Shown here piece by piece: positions 56,769 through 64,000 of a stretch of 64,000 bases of DNA (its first letter is position 1; each line of letters opens with the position of its first letter). The position numbers and the translations under genes are program-made. The notes below the pieces were generated by a model. That model made no database searches and was not told the DNA's origin. It was given only the letters and a program-made list of their open reading frames with translations. The stretch is from Pseudomonas syringae (GTDB lineage: Bacteria; Pseudomonadota; Gammaproteobacteria; Pseudomonadales; Pseudomonadaceae), in NCBI RefSeq assembly GCF_021606685.1, contig NZ_WKCB01000016.1:24566-88565 (forward strand), in the 5' to 3' direction.

Positions 56769-58100
56769 TTACTGCGGGCTGGAGCGCCCCGTCATCTCCC
56801 GCGCCATTTCGGTGGCATAGCTGTCAGTCATGCCGGCGATAAAGTCGATCATGCGCAGGAACGACGCGTGCAACGGCCACGCCGGGTTCGGCGCATTGTT
56901 GCCGAGCAGGTCGAGGATACGCCGATTCTTGAAGGAGGGGGTACGCCCGCCATGTTGCTCGAGTGCTGCGCCGCAAAAGGCGTTCAAGAGAATTTCCAGG
57001 GTGGTGTAGGCGCCGATCTCATGCAAGGTCTTGCGTTTGTCCTGGAAGATTTTCTTGCGCGCCATGTCCTTGGCATCCAGCACGCAGCGTTTGGCGGGGC
57101 CGTGCATGTGCTCCACCAGGTCGCCGGGCAGGGTGCCGGCCAGCAAGGCATCCTGTTGTTCCACAAAGGCGCGCGCCGCCGCGTTGGTCAAGTGCTCGAT
57201 GGCCTTGCCGCGCAGGATCGCCAGCTTGCGTCGGCGCGAATCCTGGGGCCCCAGTTGTCGATAGGTCTGGGGCAGGTCGTCGCCCACCAGGTCGAGCAGC
57301 AGCGACTCGACCTCGGCGTATTCGAGCAGCTCCATTTCCAGGCCGTCTTCCAGGTCGATCAAGGCGTAGCAGATGTCGTCCGCCGCCTCCATCAGGTAAA
57401 CCAACGGGTGCCGGGCCCAGCGTTGTTCTTCGAGTTGCGGCAGGCCGAGCTTGTGGGCGATCTGCTCAAGGATCGGCAGTTCGCTCTGGTAGCAGCCGAA
57501 TTTGTGTTTCTTGTAGCCCAGGGAGTCCGCGTGGCGGGCGGTCCAGGGGTATTTGAGGTACGTGCCCAGGGTTGCAAACGTCAGCCGGGTGCCGCCGTCA
57601 AACTGGTGGTATTCCAGCTGGGTCAGCACGCGGAACCCTTGGGCGTTGCCTTCAAAGTTGAGGAAGTCATTGCGCTCGGCGCTGCTCATGTCATCCAGCC
57701 AGCCGCGCCCCGCAGCCTGCTGGAACCAGTGGCGGATGGCATCTTCGCCGGAATGCCCGAACGGCGGGTTGCCGATGTCGTGGGCCAGGCAGGCCGATTG
57801 CACGACCATGCCCAGGTCGCTTGGGTCGCACCAGTCGGGCAGGGCGCTGCGCAGGGTTTCACCGACGCGCATGCCAAGGGAGCGGCCCACGCAGCTGACT
57901 TCCAGCGAATGCGTCAGGCGCGTGTGGATGTGGTCGTTGCTGGACACCGGGTGCACTTGGGTCTTGCGGCCCAGGCGACGAAACGCGCCGGAGAAAATAA
58001 TCCGGTCGTGGTCCTTGTGAAACGGGCTACGGCCCAGTTCTTCCGGGCTGTGCAGGGGTTTTCCAAGACGTTCGCGGGTAAGCAGGGTGGGCCAATCCAA
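56769..58100 (-). CDS. dgt: dGTP triphosphohydrolase-like protein
   Basis: A 443-residue HD-domain dNTP triphosphohydrolase. Metal ligands are in RLTHSLEVS and [19 protein letters not shown]; the N-terminus (LLTRERLG...[25 protein letters not shown]) is typical. It releases triphosphate from dNTPs. Shorter than the 505-residue E. coli Dgt, so it may belong to the more general dNTPase subgroup. Confidence 0.92.
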   Translation of the reverse strand: MDWPTLLTRERLGKPLHSPEELGRSPFHKDHDRIIFSGAFRRLGRKTQVHPVSSNDHIHTRLTHSLEVSCVGRSLGMRVGETLRSALPDWCDPSDLGMVVQSACLAHDIGNPPFGHSGEDAIRHWFQQAAGRGWLDDMSSAERNDFLNFEGNAQGFRVLTQLEYHQFDGGTRLTFATLGTYLKYPWTARHADSLGYKKHKFGCYQSELPILEQIAHKLGLPQLEEQRWARHPLVYLMEAADDICYALIDLEDGLEMELLEYAEVESLLLDLVGDDLPQTYRQLGPQDSRRRKLAILRGKAIEHLTNAAARAFVEQQDALLAGTLPGDLVEHMHGPAKRCVLDAKDMARKKIFQDKRKTLHEIGAYTTLEILLNAFCGAALEQHGGRTPSFKNRRILDLLGNNAPNPAWPLHASFLRMIDFIAGMTDSYATEMAREMTGRSSPQ

Positions 58101-58171
58101 GGCGGGTACTCTCCGTGCGGTGAATGACCCTCCCAGCTTCCCGGTTCAGCGTGGCCTCGGCAAGCGAAAAT

Positions 58172-59335
58172 CTACAGGCCGACCGCGTCGATATCGATTA
58201 ACAGCAAACGTTGACCGTTATTGAAGAATTGTCCGGCGGTGAGGCAGTACTGGTTGGTGGTCGCGTCGCGGTAGGTAGAGGACAGCGTCAGGCGGCGCTC
58301 CTCCCAACCTTCGGCCAGCAGGTGATAAAAGTACGGGCGCCACGACCAGTTGTGGCCCAGGTAGCGGCTGTCGGCTTGCCAGGCGTCCTGGCGCCATTCG
58401 AAGTTAGGGGTCAGTTGGGTGCCATGCCGGTCGCACTGATAAAAGCGCAGCAGCCAGGGGAAGGCCGGCAGCTTGGGCAAGTCACTCAGCGGCGCCTGGG
58501 TTTCGGCCCAGCTCTGCAGGATTTTCATCAGCTCGGCCAGTTGCAGGCGTAACTGCATGAGGCGCCCGCGTTCCGCGAGTTTCTGCTGCACGTAAGCCCC
58601 GCGCAGTTGGGCAAAGTGCGGCACGAAGGCGTCGGCGGCAAACCAGTCCAACTGCGCCTGGGCAAACAGATAACCTTGCACATAACGCGCCCCGCATTCC
58701 AGGGCGAAACTCAGTTGCGCCTCGGTTTCCACGCCCTCGGCAATGATCCAGCAGCCGGTTTTTTCCGCCATCTGTGCCAGCGCGCGCACCACGTCACTGC
58801 TCGGCCCACCCTTGGCGGCTTCCTGAAACAGGCGCATGTCGAGCTTGAGGATATCCGGCTGCAACGCCAGCACCCGGTCGAGTTGGGAATAACCGGCACC
58901 AAAATCATCAATGGCGATGCGCGCGCCGGCCTCGCGATAGCGCGCGACCACCTCGGCCAGGCGCCGGATGTCACCGCCCAGCTCAGTGATCTCGAACACG
59001 ATGCGCTGCGGGTCGACCCCATGGCTGTGAATCTGCTTGAGGCTCGGCAGCGCCTGGCCCGGGCGTAACCGGTTGATCCAGCGCGGTGAGATGTTCAGGC
59101 TCAGGAACCAGTCTTCGGGGGCCTCGTGCAAGCGGCTCAAAGCGTTGTCGCGGATCTGCCGGTCGAGGCGGCGCAGCGTCACGCCCGGCGTACGCGGGTC
59201 GGCGAACAGCGGGCCGACGGACTGCAAGCGTCCATCGGCCTGGCGCAAGCGGCCCAAGGCTTCGACACCGGCGATGCGGCCTGTGGCGGTGTCGATGAAC
59301 GGTTGGAAGCAGGCGAGCGGTTGCCCGTCAATCAC
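58172..59335 (-). CDS. EAL-domain c-di-GMP phosphodiesterase with C-terminal sensor
   Basis: A 387-residue protein. The N-terminal EAL domain (1-about 245) has all key residues visible: E25 in VEALGR, the ITELGGD strand, DDFGAGYS, KLD, AEGVET and VQGYLF, so it should hydrolyse c-di-GMP. A helical linker leads to a C-terminal PAS/Cache-like domain (LPAFPWLLRFYQCDRHGTQL to LLLIDID) as in YkuI. No TM segment: a cytoplasmic sensor. It could feed into FleQ, which responds to c-di-GMP. Confidence 0.92.
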   Translation of the reverse strand: MIDGQPLACFQPFIDTATGRIAGVEALGRLRQADGRLQSVGPLFADPRTPGVTLRRLDRQIRDNALSRLHEAPEDWFLSLNISPRWINRLRPGQALPSLKQIHSHGVDPQRIVFEITELGGDIRRLAEVVARYREAGARIAIDDFGAGYSQLDRVLALQPDILKLDMRLFQEAAKGGPSSDVVRALAQMAEKTGCWIIAEGVETEAQLSFALECGARYVQGYLFAQAQLDWFAADAFVPHFAQLRGAYVQQKLAERGRLMQLRLQLAELMKILQSWAETQAPLSDLPKLPAFPWLLRFYQCDRHGTQLTPNFEWRQDAWQADSRYLGHNWSWRPYFYHLLAEGWEERRLTLSSTYRDATTNQYCLTAGQFFNNGQRLLLIDIDAVGL

Positions 59336-59359
59336 GGGGCCTCCTTAGGGATGCAGGCG

Positions 59360-59397
59360 AAAAAAATGGCCCGGCCCTCGAAAACAAGGGCCGGGCC
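59360..59397 (-). terminator. Terminator of the yqjD-yqjE operon
   Basis: On the minus strand GGCCCGGCCCT / AGGGCCGGGCC, an 11-bp perfect stem, is followed by ATTTTTTT. It ends just before the EAL gene start region. Confidence 0.88.
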
Positions 59398-59429
59398 GAT
59401 TCTGTTTGCAAGAATGCAGCCAGCAGGGC

Positions 59430-59768
59430 TCAGCTTTTACCTGACCTGCCTTGCATTGCCAATTTGATCAGCGGGATCAACCCGGCACCGAGCCGTACCA
59501 GGCGCGTCACGCTGCTGATACTGCCTGCCTTGGCACCCTTGCCGGTGAAAAAGCCCATCAGCGTCACGGCGGCCACGCCCCACAGCGGCGCGTGCTTGAT
59601 GCCCAGGCTGTCCTGCCAGTTGCTGCCCATGTTGCGCACCCTGTTCAGGGGCATCACCAACTGTTGGGACTCATGACGGATTTCCTGGCGGTGCATTTCC
59701 ATGCGCAGGCGAATCAACGCCTTGCGCATCTCCCTACGCGAGGTTTGCTGGATTTCTTTTGAGCTCAT
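59430..59768 (-). CDS. Conserved hypothetical, third gene of yqjDE operon
   Basis: A 112-residue basic protein with a charged helical N-terminus (SRREMRKALIRLRMEMHRQEIRHESQQL) and one or two short hydrophobic segments (GVAAVTLMGFFTG; GAGLIPLIKLAM). It resembles YqjK-like proteins by position only. Its start overlaps the stop of the yqjE-like gene by four bases. Function unknown; probably membrane-associated and co-expressed with YqjD/YqjE. Confidence 0.8.
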   Translation of the reverse strand: MSSKEIQQTSRREMRKALIRLRMEMHRQEIRHESQQLVMPLNRVRNMGSNWQDSLGIKHAPLWGVAAVTLMGFFTGKGAKAGSISSVTRLVRLGAGLIPLIKLAMQGRSGKS

Positions 59769-60148
59769 GGCAGCAGGCGCTCCCGGTCATTGGCCAGCTC
59801 TTCGAGGGTGGCGTGGAAGGGCGTGGACTCATCGAACACGGCCGCTTTCAAGCGCACTCCGCAGAAGGCTGCGGCCAGGCTGTAGAACACGCACAGGCAG
59901 ATGATCCCGGTCAGGCGGTAACCGGTGTCCCACACCAGAATCATCACCAGCGTCGATAACCCCACCAGCAACAGCAGGGCAAACACCAGCGCCAGGCCGG
60001 CAAACAGCAGCAGGCTGACAGTGCGCGCCTTCTGCTCCTGCAATTCAATGCCAAACAGTTCGACATGGCTGTGCAGCAAGCCCAGAACGGCCGCGCCCAG
60101 ACGTCGAGAGGTTGAGCCCGTGGACGAGCTGCTTTCGCCGATAGACAT
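59765..60148 (-). CDS. YqjE-like phage-holin-family membrane protein
   Basis: A 127-residue protein with an N-terminal amphipathic helix (LGLLHSHVELFGIELQEQKAR) and two strong membrane helices (about 45-70 and 78-98), the pattern of Phage_holin_3_6/YqjE. In E. coli the homologue is membrane-bound and stress-induced. It is the second gene, three bases after the yqjD-like gene. Confidence 0.85.
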   Translation of the reverse strand: MSIGESSSSTGSTSRRLGAAVLGLLHSHVELFGIELQEQKARTVSLLLFAGLALVFALLLLVGLSTLVMILVWDTGYRLTGIICLCVFYSLAAAFCGVRLKAAVFDESTPFHATLEELANDRERLLP

Positions 60149-60151
60149 AAT

Positions 60152-60466
60152 TTAGCGCCTTGTAGCCAGCAAACCGATCAGGAAGCCCACACCCGCCGCG
60201 ATACCCACCGACTGCCACGGGTTGGCTTGTACGTAATCCTCAGTGGCGGTGACCGCCGCCTGGCCGCGCTCGCGCAGCGAGTCTTCGGTCAGTTGCAGGG
60301 TTTCACGGGCCTTGAGCAAGCTGTCATGGATCTTGGTGCGCAACTCATCGGCTTGATCCCCGGCCAGGGTGGCGGTGTCGTCGAGTAACTTTTCGGTGTC
60401 ACTGACCAGGGTTTGAAAATCCGCCAGCAGTATTTCTTGAGCAGTCTTTGCAGTTCTTCTGGCCAT
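60152..60466 (-). CDS. DUF883 (ElaB/YqjD) ribosome-tethering-type protein
   Basis: A 104-residue tail-anchored protein. A charged helical body (ILLADFQTLVSDTEKLLDDTATLAGDQADELRTKI to EDYVQANPWQSV) ends in a C-terminal membrane helix (GIAAGVGFLIGLLATRR), the DUF883 layout. E. coli YqjD binds stationary-phase ribosomes to the membrane. GGAGA is seven bases upstream of ATG 60466. First gene of the three-gene operon. Confidence 0.9.
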   Translation of the reverse strand: MARRTAKTAQEILLADFQTLVSDTEKLLDDTATLAGDQADELRTKIHDSLLKARETLQLTEDSLRERGQAAVTATEDYVQANPWQSVGIAAGVGFLIGLLATRR

Positions 60467-60705
60467 GGTTATCTCCGTGATTGGCTGGGTGTGACTTGCA
60501 TACGTGTGGTTTCGAGTCACCGCTATCGGTGAAGGTTCAGTGCAATTGTCTGGTACAGCTTTTGCTTTGCCTTGGTGCGCACGCTCAGGTGTCTGCGCTG
60601 AATCCGGGCGGCCCAAGGCCAATGCCTTGAAAAACCTTACCCTAAATCAATGAAACTCGCGGAAAAACCCTGACGGCAACAGCCTGCTGTGTTGATCGCT
60701 GCGCT

Positions 60706-60784
60706 AAAGCGGTTCACGCCCTCTCAAGAGGGGCGGGGCCGGTGGTGCCAATTTAGTGCGCGCAACCCTGGCTTGAACCGCTTT
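60706..60784. promoter_or_regulatory. Inverted-repeat region before the amt gene
   Basis: AAAGCGGTTCA (60706-60716) and its exact inverse TGAACCGCTTT (60774-60784) flank 57 bases that contain a CCTCT-CA-AGAGG hairpin and GGTGGTGCC / GTGCGC motifs. It lies in the 355-base gap between divergent yqjD and amt. I find no clean -24/-12 element here. Probably an operator for amt; no gene is seen in the gap. Confidence 0.4.
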
Positions 60785-60821
60785 GGTGCTTTTTGCCTTG
60801 AACGCAGGCCTGCCAACCTCC

Positions 60822-62030
60822 ATGGAAAATTTGCAAAGCGCGGTGGATACCCTCGTCCACAGTTCCAACACCCTGTTTATCCTGATCGGTGCGGTCATGG
60901 TTTTGGCCATGCATGCCGGCTTTGCGTTCCTGGAAGTCGGGACCGTGCGCCAGAAAAACCAGGTCAACGCCCTGTCCAAGATCCTCAGCGACTTTGCCAT
61001 CTCCACCCTGGCTTATTTCTTTATAGGCTATTGGATCTCCTATGGCGTGAGCTTCATGCAACCGGCGGCGGTGATCAGTGCCGACCATGGCTACGGGCTG
61101 GTGAAGTTTTTCTTCCTGCTGACCTTCGCCGCGGCGATTCCGGCGATCATTTCCGGGGGCATTGCCGAACGTGCACGTTTTGTTCCGCAGCTGTGTGCCA
61201 CGGCGCTGATCGTGGCGTTCATCTACCCGTTTTTTGAAGGCATGGTGTGGAACGGCAATTTCGGCCTGCAGGCCTGGCTGCTCGCGACCTTTGGCGCCAG
61301 CTTTCATGACTTTGCCGGGTCGGTGGTCGTGCACGCCATGGGCGGCTGGTTGGCGCTGGCGGCGGTGTTGCTGCTGGGCCCGCGCAACGGGCGCTACCGG
61401 GAAGGACGGCTGGTGGCCTTTGCGCCGTCGAGTATCCCGTTCCTGGCGTTGGGGTCGTGGATCCTGATCGTGGGTTGGTTCGGCTTTAACGTGATGAGTG
61501 CGCAAACCCTGAACGGCGTGAGCGGCCTGGTCGCCGTCAACTCGCTGATGGCCATGGTCGGTGGCACCGTCGCGGCGCTGGTGATCGGGCGTAATGACCC
61601 AGGCTTTCTGCACAACGGTCCTTTGGCGGGGCTGGTGGCGATCTGCGCCGGTTCGGACCTGATGCACCCGGTGGGCGCGCTGGTCACCGGTGTGGTCGCC
61701 GGCGGCTTGTTTGTGTGGTGCTTTATCGCCGCCCAGGACCGCTGGAAGATCGACGACGTGCTGGGCGTGTGGCCGCTGCATGGCCTGTGCGGCGTATGGG
61801 GCGGGGTCGCCTGTGGCATTTTCGGCCAGTCGGCGCTGGGTGGGCTGGGAGGTGTGAGCTTGATCAGCCAGTTGATCGGCACCGCCCTCGGTGTCGCGGT
61901 GGCGTTGCTCGGCGGCCTGCTGGTGTATGGCGTGATCAAGCGCGTGCACGGGCTGCGTCTGAGCCAGGAAGAGGAGTATTACGGCGCGGACCTGTCGATC
62001 CACAAGATCGGCGCGGTCAGTCAGGATTGA
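60822..62030 (+). CDS. Ammonium transporter (Amt family)
   Basis: A 402-residue inner-membrane protein with eleven predicted helices. Family marks: GAVMVLAMHAGFAFLEVGTVRQKN, the ammonia-gate FEGMVWNGNFGLQ region, DFAGSVVVHAMGG (first of the two channel histidines) and PLHGLCGVWGG (second). ATG 60822 is chosen over upstream alternatives because it starts at the family N-terminus. No glnK precedes it, unlike the glnK-amtB operon, so it is likely a second Amt. It overlaps the convergent antiporter gene by 14 bases. Confidence 0.93.
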   Translation: MENLQSAVDTLVHSSNTLFILIGAVMVLAMHAGFAFLEVGTVRQKNQVNALSKILSDFAISTLAYFFIGYWISYGVSFMQPAAVISADHGYGLVKFFFLLTFAAAIPAIISGGIAERARFVPQLCATALIVAFIYPFFEGMVWNGNFGLQAWLLATFGASFHDFAGSVVVHAMGGWLALAAVLLLGPRNGRYREGRLVAFAPSSIPFLALGSWILIVGWFGFNVMSAQTLNGVSGLVAVNSLMAMVGGTVAALVIGRNDPGFLHNGPLAGLVAICAGSDLMHPVGALVTGVVAGGLFVWCFIAAQDRWKIDDVLGVWPLHGLCGVWGGVACGIFGQSALGGLGGVSLISQLIGTALGVAVALLGGLLVYGVIKRVHGLRLSQEEEYYGADLSIHKIGAVSQD

Positions 62031-63759
62031 TCGGCGCGTCTTCGTCGTCGTGTGCGGGTGGGTAAAAACCGTGCAACAGGCGATAGCGGTTGTGCCGCAC
62101 TTCGTCCAGCCGCGCCTGTACCTGTTGGGCGGGCAGGCCCAGCAGCGCCAAGGCGTGGGCGGCGAGCATCAGGCTCGACTCCAATAGCTCGGGCACCACT
62201 TCGGTGGCGCCCGCGGCTTTCAATTCAGCCCACTGGCTGTCATCGCGAGTGCGCACCAGGATGGGCACCGCGGGGTTGATCCGCCTGGCCTCTTTCAACA
62301 CGGTCAGGGCCACATCGCTGTTGTCCACCGCAATCACCACCAACCGCGCACGTTCCAGGCCGACTGCACTGAGCAGCGCGCCACGGCGACAATCGCCATA
62401 GTGCACGCTGCTGTCTTGGGTGGCGGCTTCCTGCACCCGCTCCGGGTCATCATCCAGGGCGATAAACGCGTGTTGCTCGCGGCGCAGAAAACGCCCGATG
62501 GATTGCCCGACGCGGCCATAGCCGCAAATCACCGCATGGCCCTGCAGCTCAGCGTTGAGCGCGGTGATTTGTTCCAGTTGCACCTGCTGGTTAGGCTTGC
62601 GGTGCAGGCGCAGGGCGATGGCCGGCGCGGCACGCAGCAGCAGCGGTGTCAGTAGCATCGAGCAGAAGGTGGCCGCGAGCAGCAACCCGTTGAACTCATC
62701 CGGGATCAGCCGGCTTTGCTGCATCTGCGCCATCAAGGCAAAGCAGAACTCGCCGCCTTGGGCCAGGGCCAGGCCGCTGCGCCAGGCGGTTTCACTGTCG
62801 CTGCCACGCAGCTTGACCAGTGCCGCCACCACGCAGCCCTTGACCACCATCAGCGCCAGGGTCAGGCCGAGGATCAGCAGGCTATGGCTGACGAACAGCT
62901 GCAGGTCGATCAGCATGCCGATACTGACAAAAAACAGCCCCAGCAGGATGTCGCGAAACGGCCGGATGTCCGCTTCGATCTGATGACGGTAATGGCTTTC
63001 GCCCAGCAGCATCCCGGCGAGGAACGCGCCGAGGGCAGGGGACAGGCCCAGCAGGTGCGTGAGCCAGGCGGTGAGCAACACGATCACCAAGGCCAGCAGC
63101 ACAAATAGCTCGGCCGAGTGGGAGGCGGCCACTTCATGGAACAAGCGCGGCAATAACCAGCGGCTGGCCAGCAGCAAGCCGACAAACAGCAGCACCGTTT
63201 TCCCCAGGGTCAGCGGCAACGCCCAATACCAGGCTTGCTCGCTGCTGCCGGCAAACACCGGGACCAGCGTCAGCAACAGCACCGCCACTACGTCCTGGAA
63301 CAGCAATACGCCAATCGCGTTCTGGCCATGGCTGCTGAAGATCTCCCCGAGGCTGGTCAGCTCTTTGCTGACGATGGCCGTGGACGACAGCGCCAGGCCC
63401 GCGCCGAGCATTAACGCAATGCCCGGCGCCACCCCCAGAGCCATCAGCAAACCGCCCAGCAACGTCGCACAGCCCAGCACTTGCAAACTGCCCAGGCCGA
63501 ACACCACGCGGCGCAGGGCGAGCATCTTGGTCAGGGAGAACTCCAGGCCCAGGGAAAACAGCAGGAACACCACGCCCAGTTCAGCGAGGTCGGGCAGGTC
63601 TTCGCTGTCGTTCACCCAGTCCAGCGCGGTAGGCCCCACGGCCAGGCCCACGCACAGGTAGCCCAGTACGGGCGGCAGTTGCAGGCGGCGAAAGAGTGCG
63701 ATCACCACCAGGGATGAGGCCAGAATGATCAGCAGGTTGGCAAACACACGCATCTCCAT
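62017..63759 (-). CDS. Kef-type K+/H+ antiporter (CPA2) with TrkA-N domain
   Basis: A 580-residue protein: twelve or thirteen membrane helices of the Na_H_Exchanger type (about 1-385, with LSSTAIVSKEL and GAFLAGMLLGES) and a cytosolic NAD-binding TrkA-N domain (about 410-530, VICGYGRVGQSIGRFL). It is in the KefB/KefC/YbaL group and would export K+ in response to electrophiles or redox state. No KefF/KefG-like ancillary protein is next to it. A short tail of Asp/Glu (HDDEDAPINPD) ends it. Confidence 0.93.
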   Translation of the reverse strand: MEMRVFANLLIILASSLVVIALFRRLQLPPVLGYLCVGLAVGPTALDWVNDSEDLPDLAELGVVFLLFSLGLEFSLTKMLALRRVVFGLGSLQVLGCATLLGGLLMALGVAPGIALMLGAGLALSSTAIVSKELTSLGEIFSSHGQNAIGVLLFQDVVAVLLLTLVPVFAGSSEQAWYWALPLTLGKTVLLFVGLLLASRWLLPRLFHEVAASHSAELFVLLALVIVLLTAWLTHLLGLSPALGAFLAGMLLGESHYRHQIEADIRPFRDILLGLFFVSIGMLIDLQLFVSHSLLILGLTLALMVVKGCVVAALVKLRGSDSETAWRSGLALAQGGEFCFALMAQMQQSRLIPDEFNGLLLAATFCSMLLTPLLLRAAPAIALRLHRKPNQQVQLEQITALNAELQGHAVICGYGRVGQSIGRFLRREQHAFIALDDDPERVQEAATQDSSVHYGDCRRGALLSAVGLERARLVVIAVDNSDVALTVLKEARRINPAVPILVRTRDDSQWAELKAAGATEVVPELLESSLMLAAHALALLGLPAQQVQARLDEVRHNRYRLLHGFYPPAHDDEDAPINPD

Positions 63760-64000
63760 TGCAGGGGGCAGGCAAAAAGCCGCGAGAATCGCTGAATCAG
63801 TTATAGGCCATGCTGATCTGCATCAGGGTTTAATGTCGCGTGTGGCGCCATTGTGGCAGCAGGCTTTGGCTAGCAGGGCTTGTTGTGGCGAGCGGGCTTG
63901 CCCGCGTTGGGGGGCGCACTGGCCCCTGCCTCGGCGCCCCCCTCCTTTTTAAAGAAAACCGTTGCCGGGGCTTTTTGTGGCCTTCCGCCCCTGCGCCTGC
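63760..64000. other. Intergenic tail with a single REP
   Basis: No gene is seen to the end of the window. A single REP-like hairpin (TGTGGCGAGCGGGCTTGCCC, 63884-63912) lies here; it belongs to the GTGGCGAGCGGG subtype and has no inverted partner inside the window. Confidence 0.6.

Noticed and set aside
60719..60800. Sigma-54 promoter before amt
   Set aside because: Several GG...GC pairs occur, but none has ten bases between them together with TGGC and TTGC.

Overview
The window is a piece of a GC-rich gammaproteobacterial chromosome, almost certainly a member of the Pseudomonas fluorescens group. The evidence is the phhABC/phhR phenylalanine catabolism locus, the polar flagellar cluster with FleQ/FleS/FleR, the hsbA-hsbR-hptB switch behind fliJ, and five REP doublets (REPINs) of the fluorescens type with their GTGGGAG...CTCCCAC frame. 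No rRNA, tRNA, CRISPR array, insertion sequence or prophage is visible.

Left part (1-15.4 kb): recQ, a MarR regulator, a PlpD-like secreted patatin phospholipase divergent from a SelW-like protein, a small glycine-rich membrane protein, an AraC regulator with a DMT exporter, an LpxH-like metallophosphoesterase, then phhC-phhB-phhA divergent from phhR. Next comes an isolated 741-residue gene that resembles DUF6543 (dermonecrotic-toxin-like) proteins and looks foreign in base use.

Middle part (15.6-42.7 kb): a nearly unbroken flagellar block on the + strand: flgFGHIJKL (rod, L/P rings, hook junction), a ketoacyl-ACP synthase III homologue, fliC, flaG, fliD, fliS, a fliT-like chaperone, fleQ, fleSR, fliEFGHIJ, and then hsbA-hsbR-hptB, which links flagellar gene control to biofilm signalling. 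Promoters can be read directly: -24/-12 (sigma-54) elements before flgF, fliD, fleS and fliE and a sigma-28 element before fliC. Together they fit the FleQ -> FleSR -> FliA cascade. The block stops after hptB; fliK, fliLMNOPQR and flhBA are not here.

The stop coincides with a 0.9-kb nested inverted repeat (42668-43566) around a REPIN. Its two arms each hold a three-way-junction fold whose basal stem has changed in a compensatory way between the arms. This is the most unusual non-coding structure in the window.

Right part (43.7-64 kb): htpX, alaA, a redox-repair group (msrB, glutathione peroxidase, an OhrR-type regulator, and further on the free-Met-sulfoxide reductase msrC next to a DUF815 ATPase), a hybrid sensor kinase, a BvgS/BvgA-type phosphorelay with an extra stand-alone receiver, dgt, an EAL phosphodiesterase, a YqjD/YqjE stress-envelope operon, an ammonium transporter and a Kef-type K+/H+ antiporter.

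Start codons were chosen by ribosome-binding sites and family N-termini. Functions are by recognition of motifs and family resemblance, without database searches.
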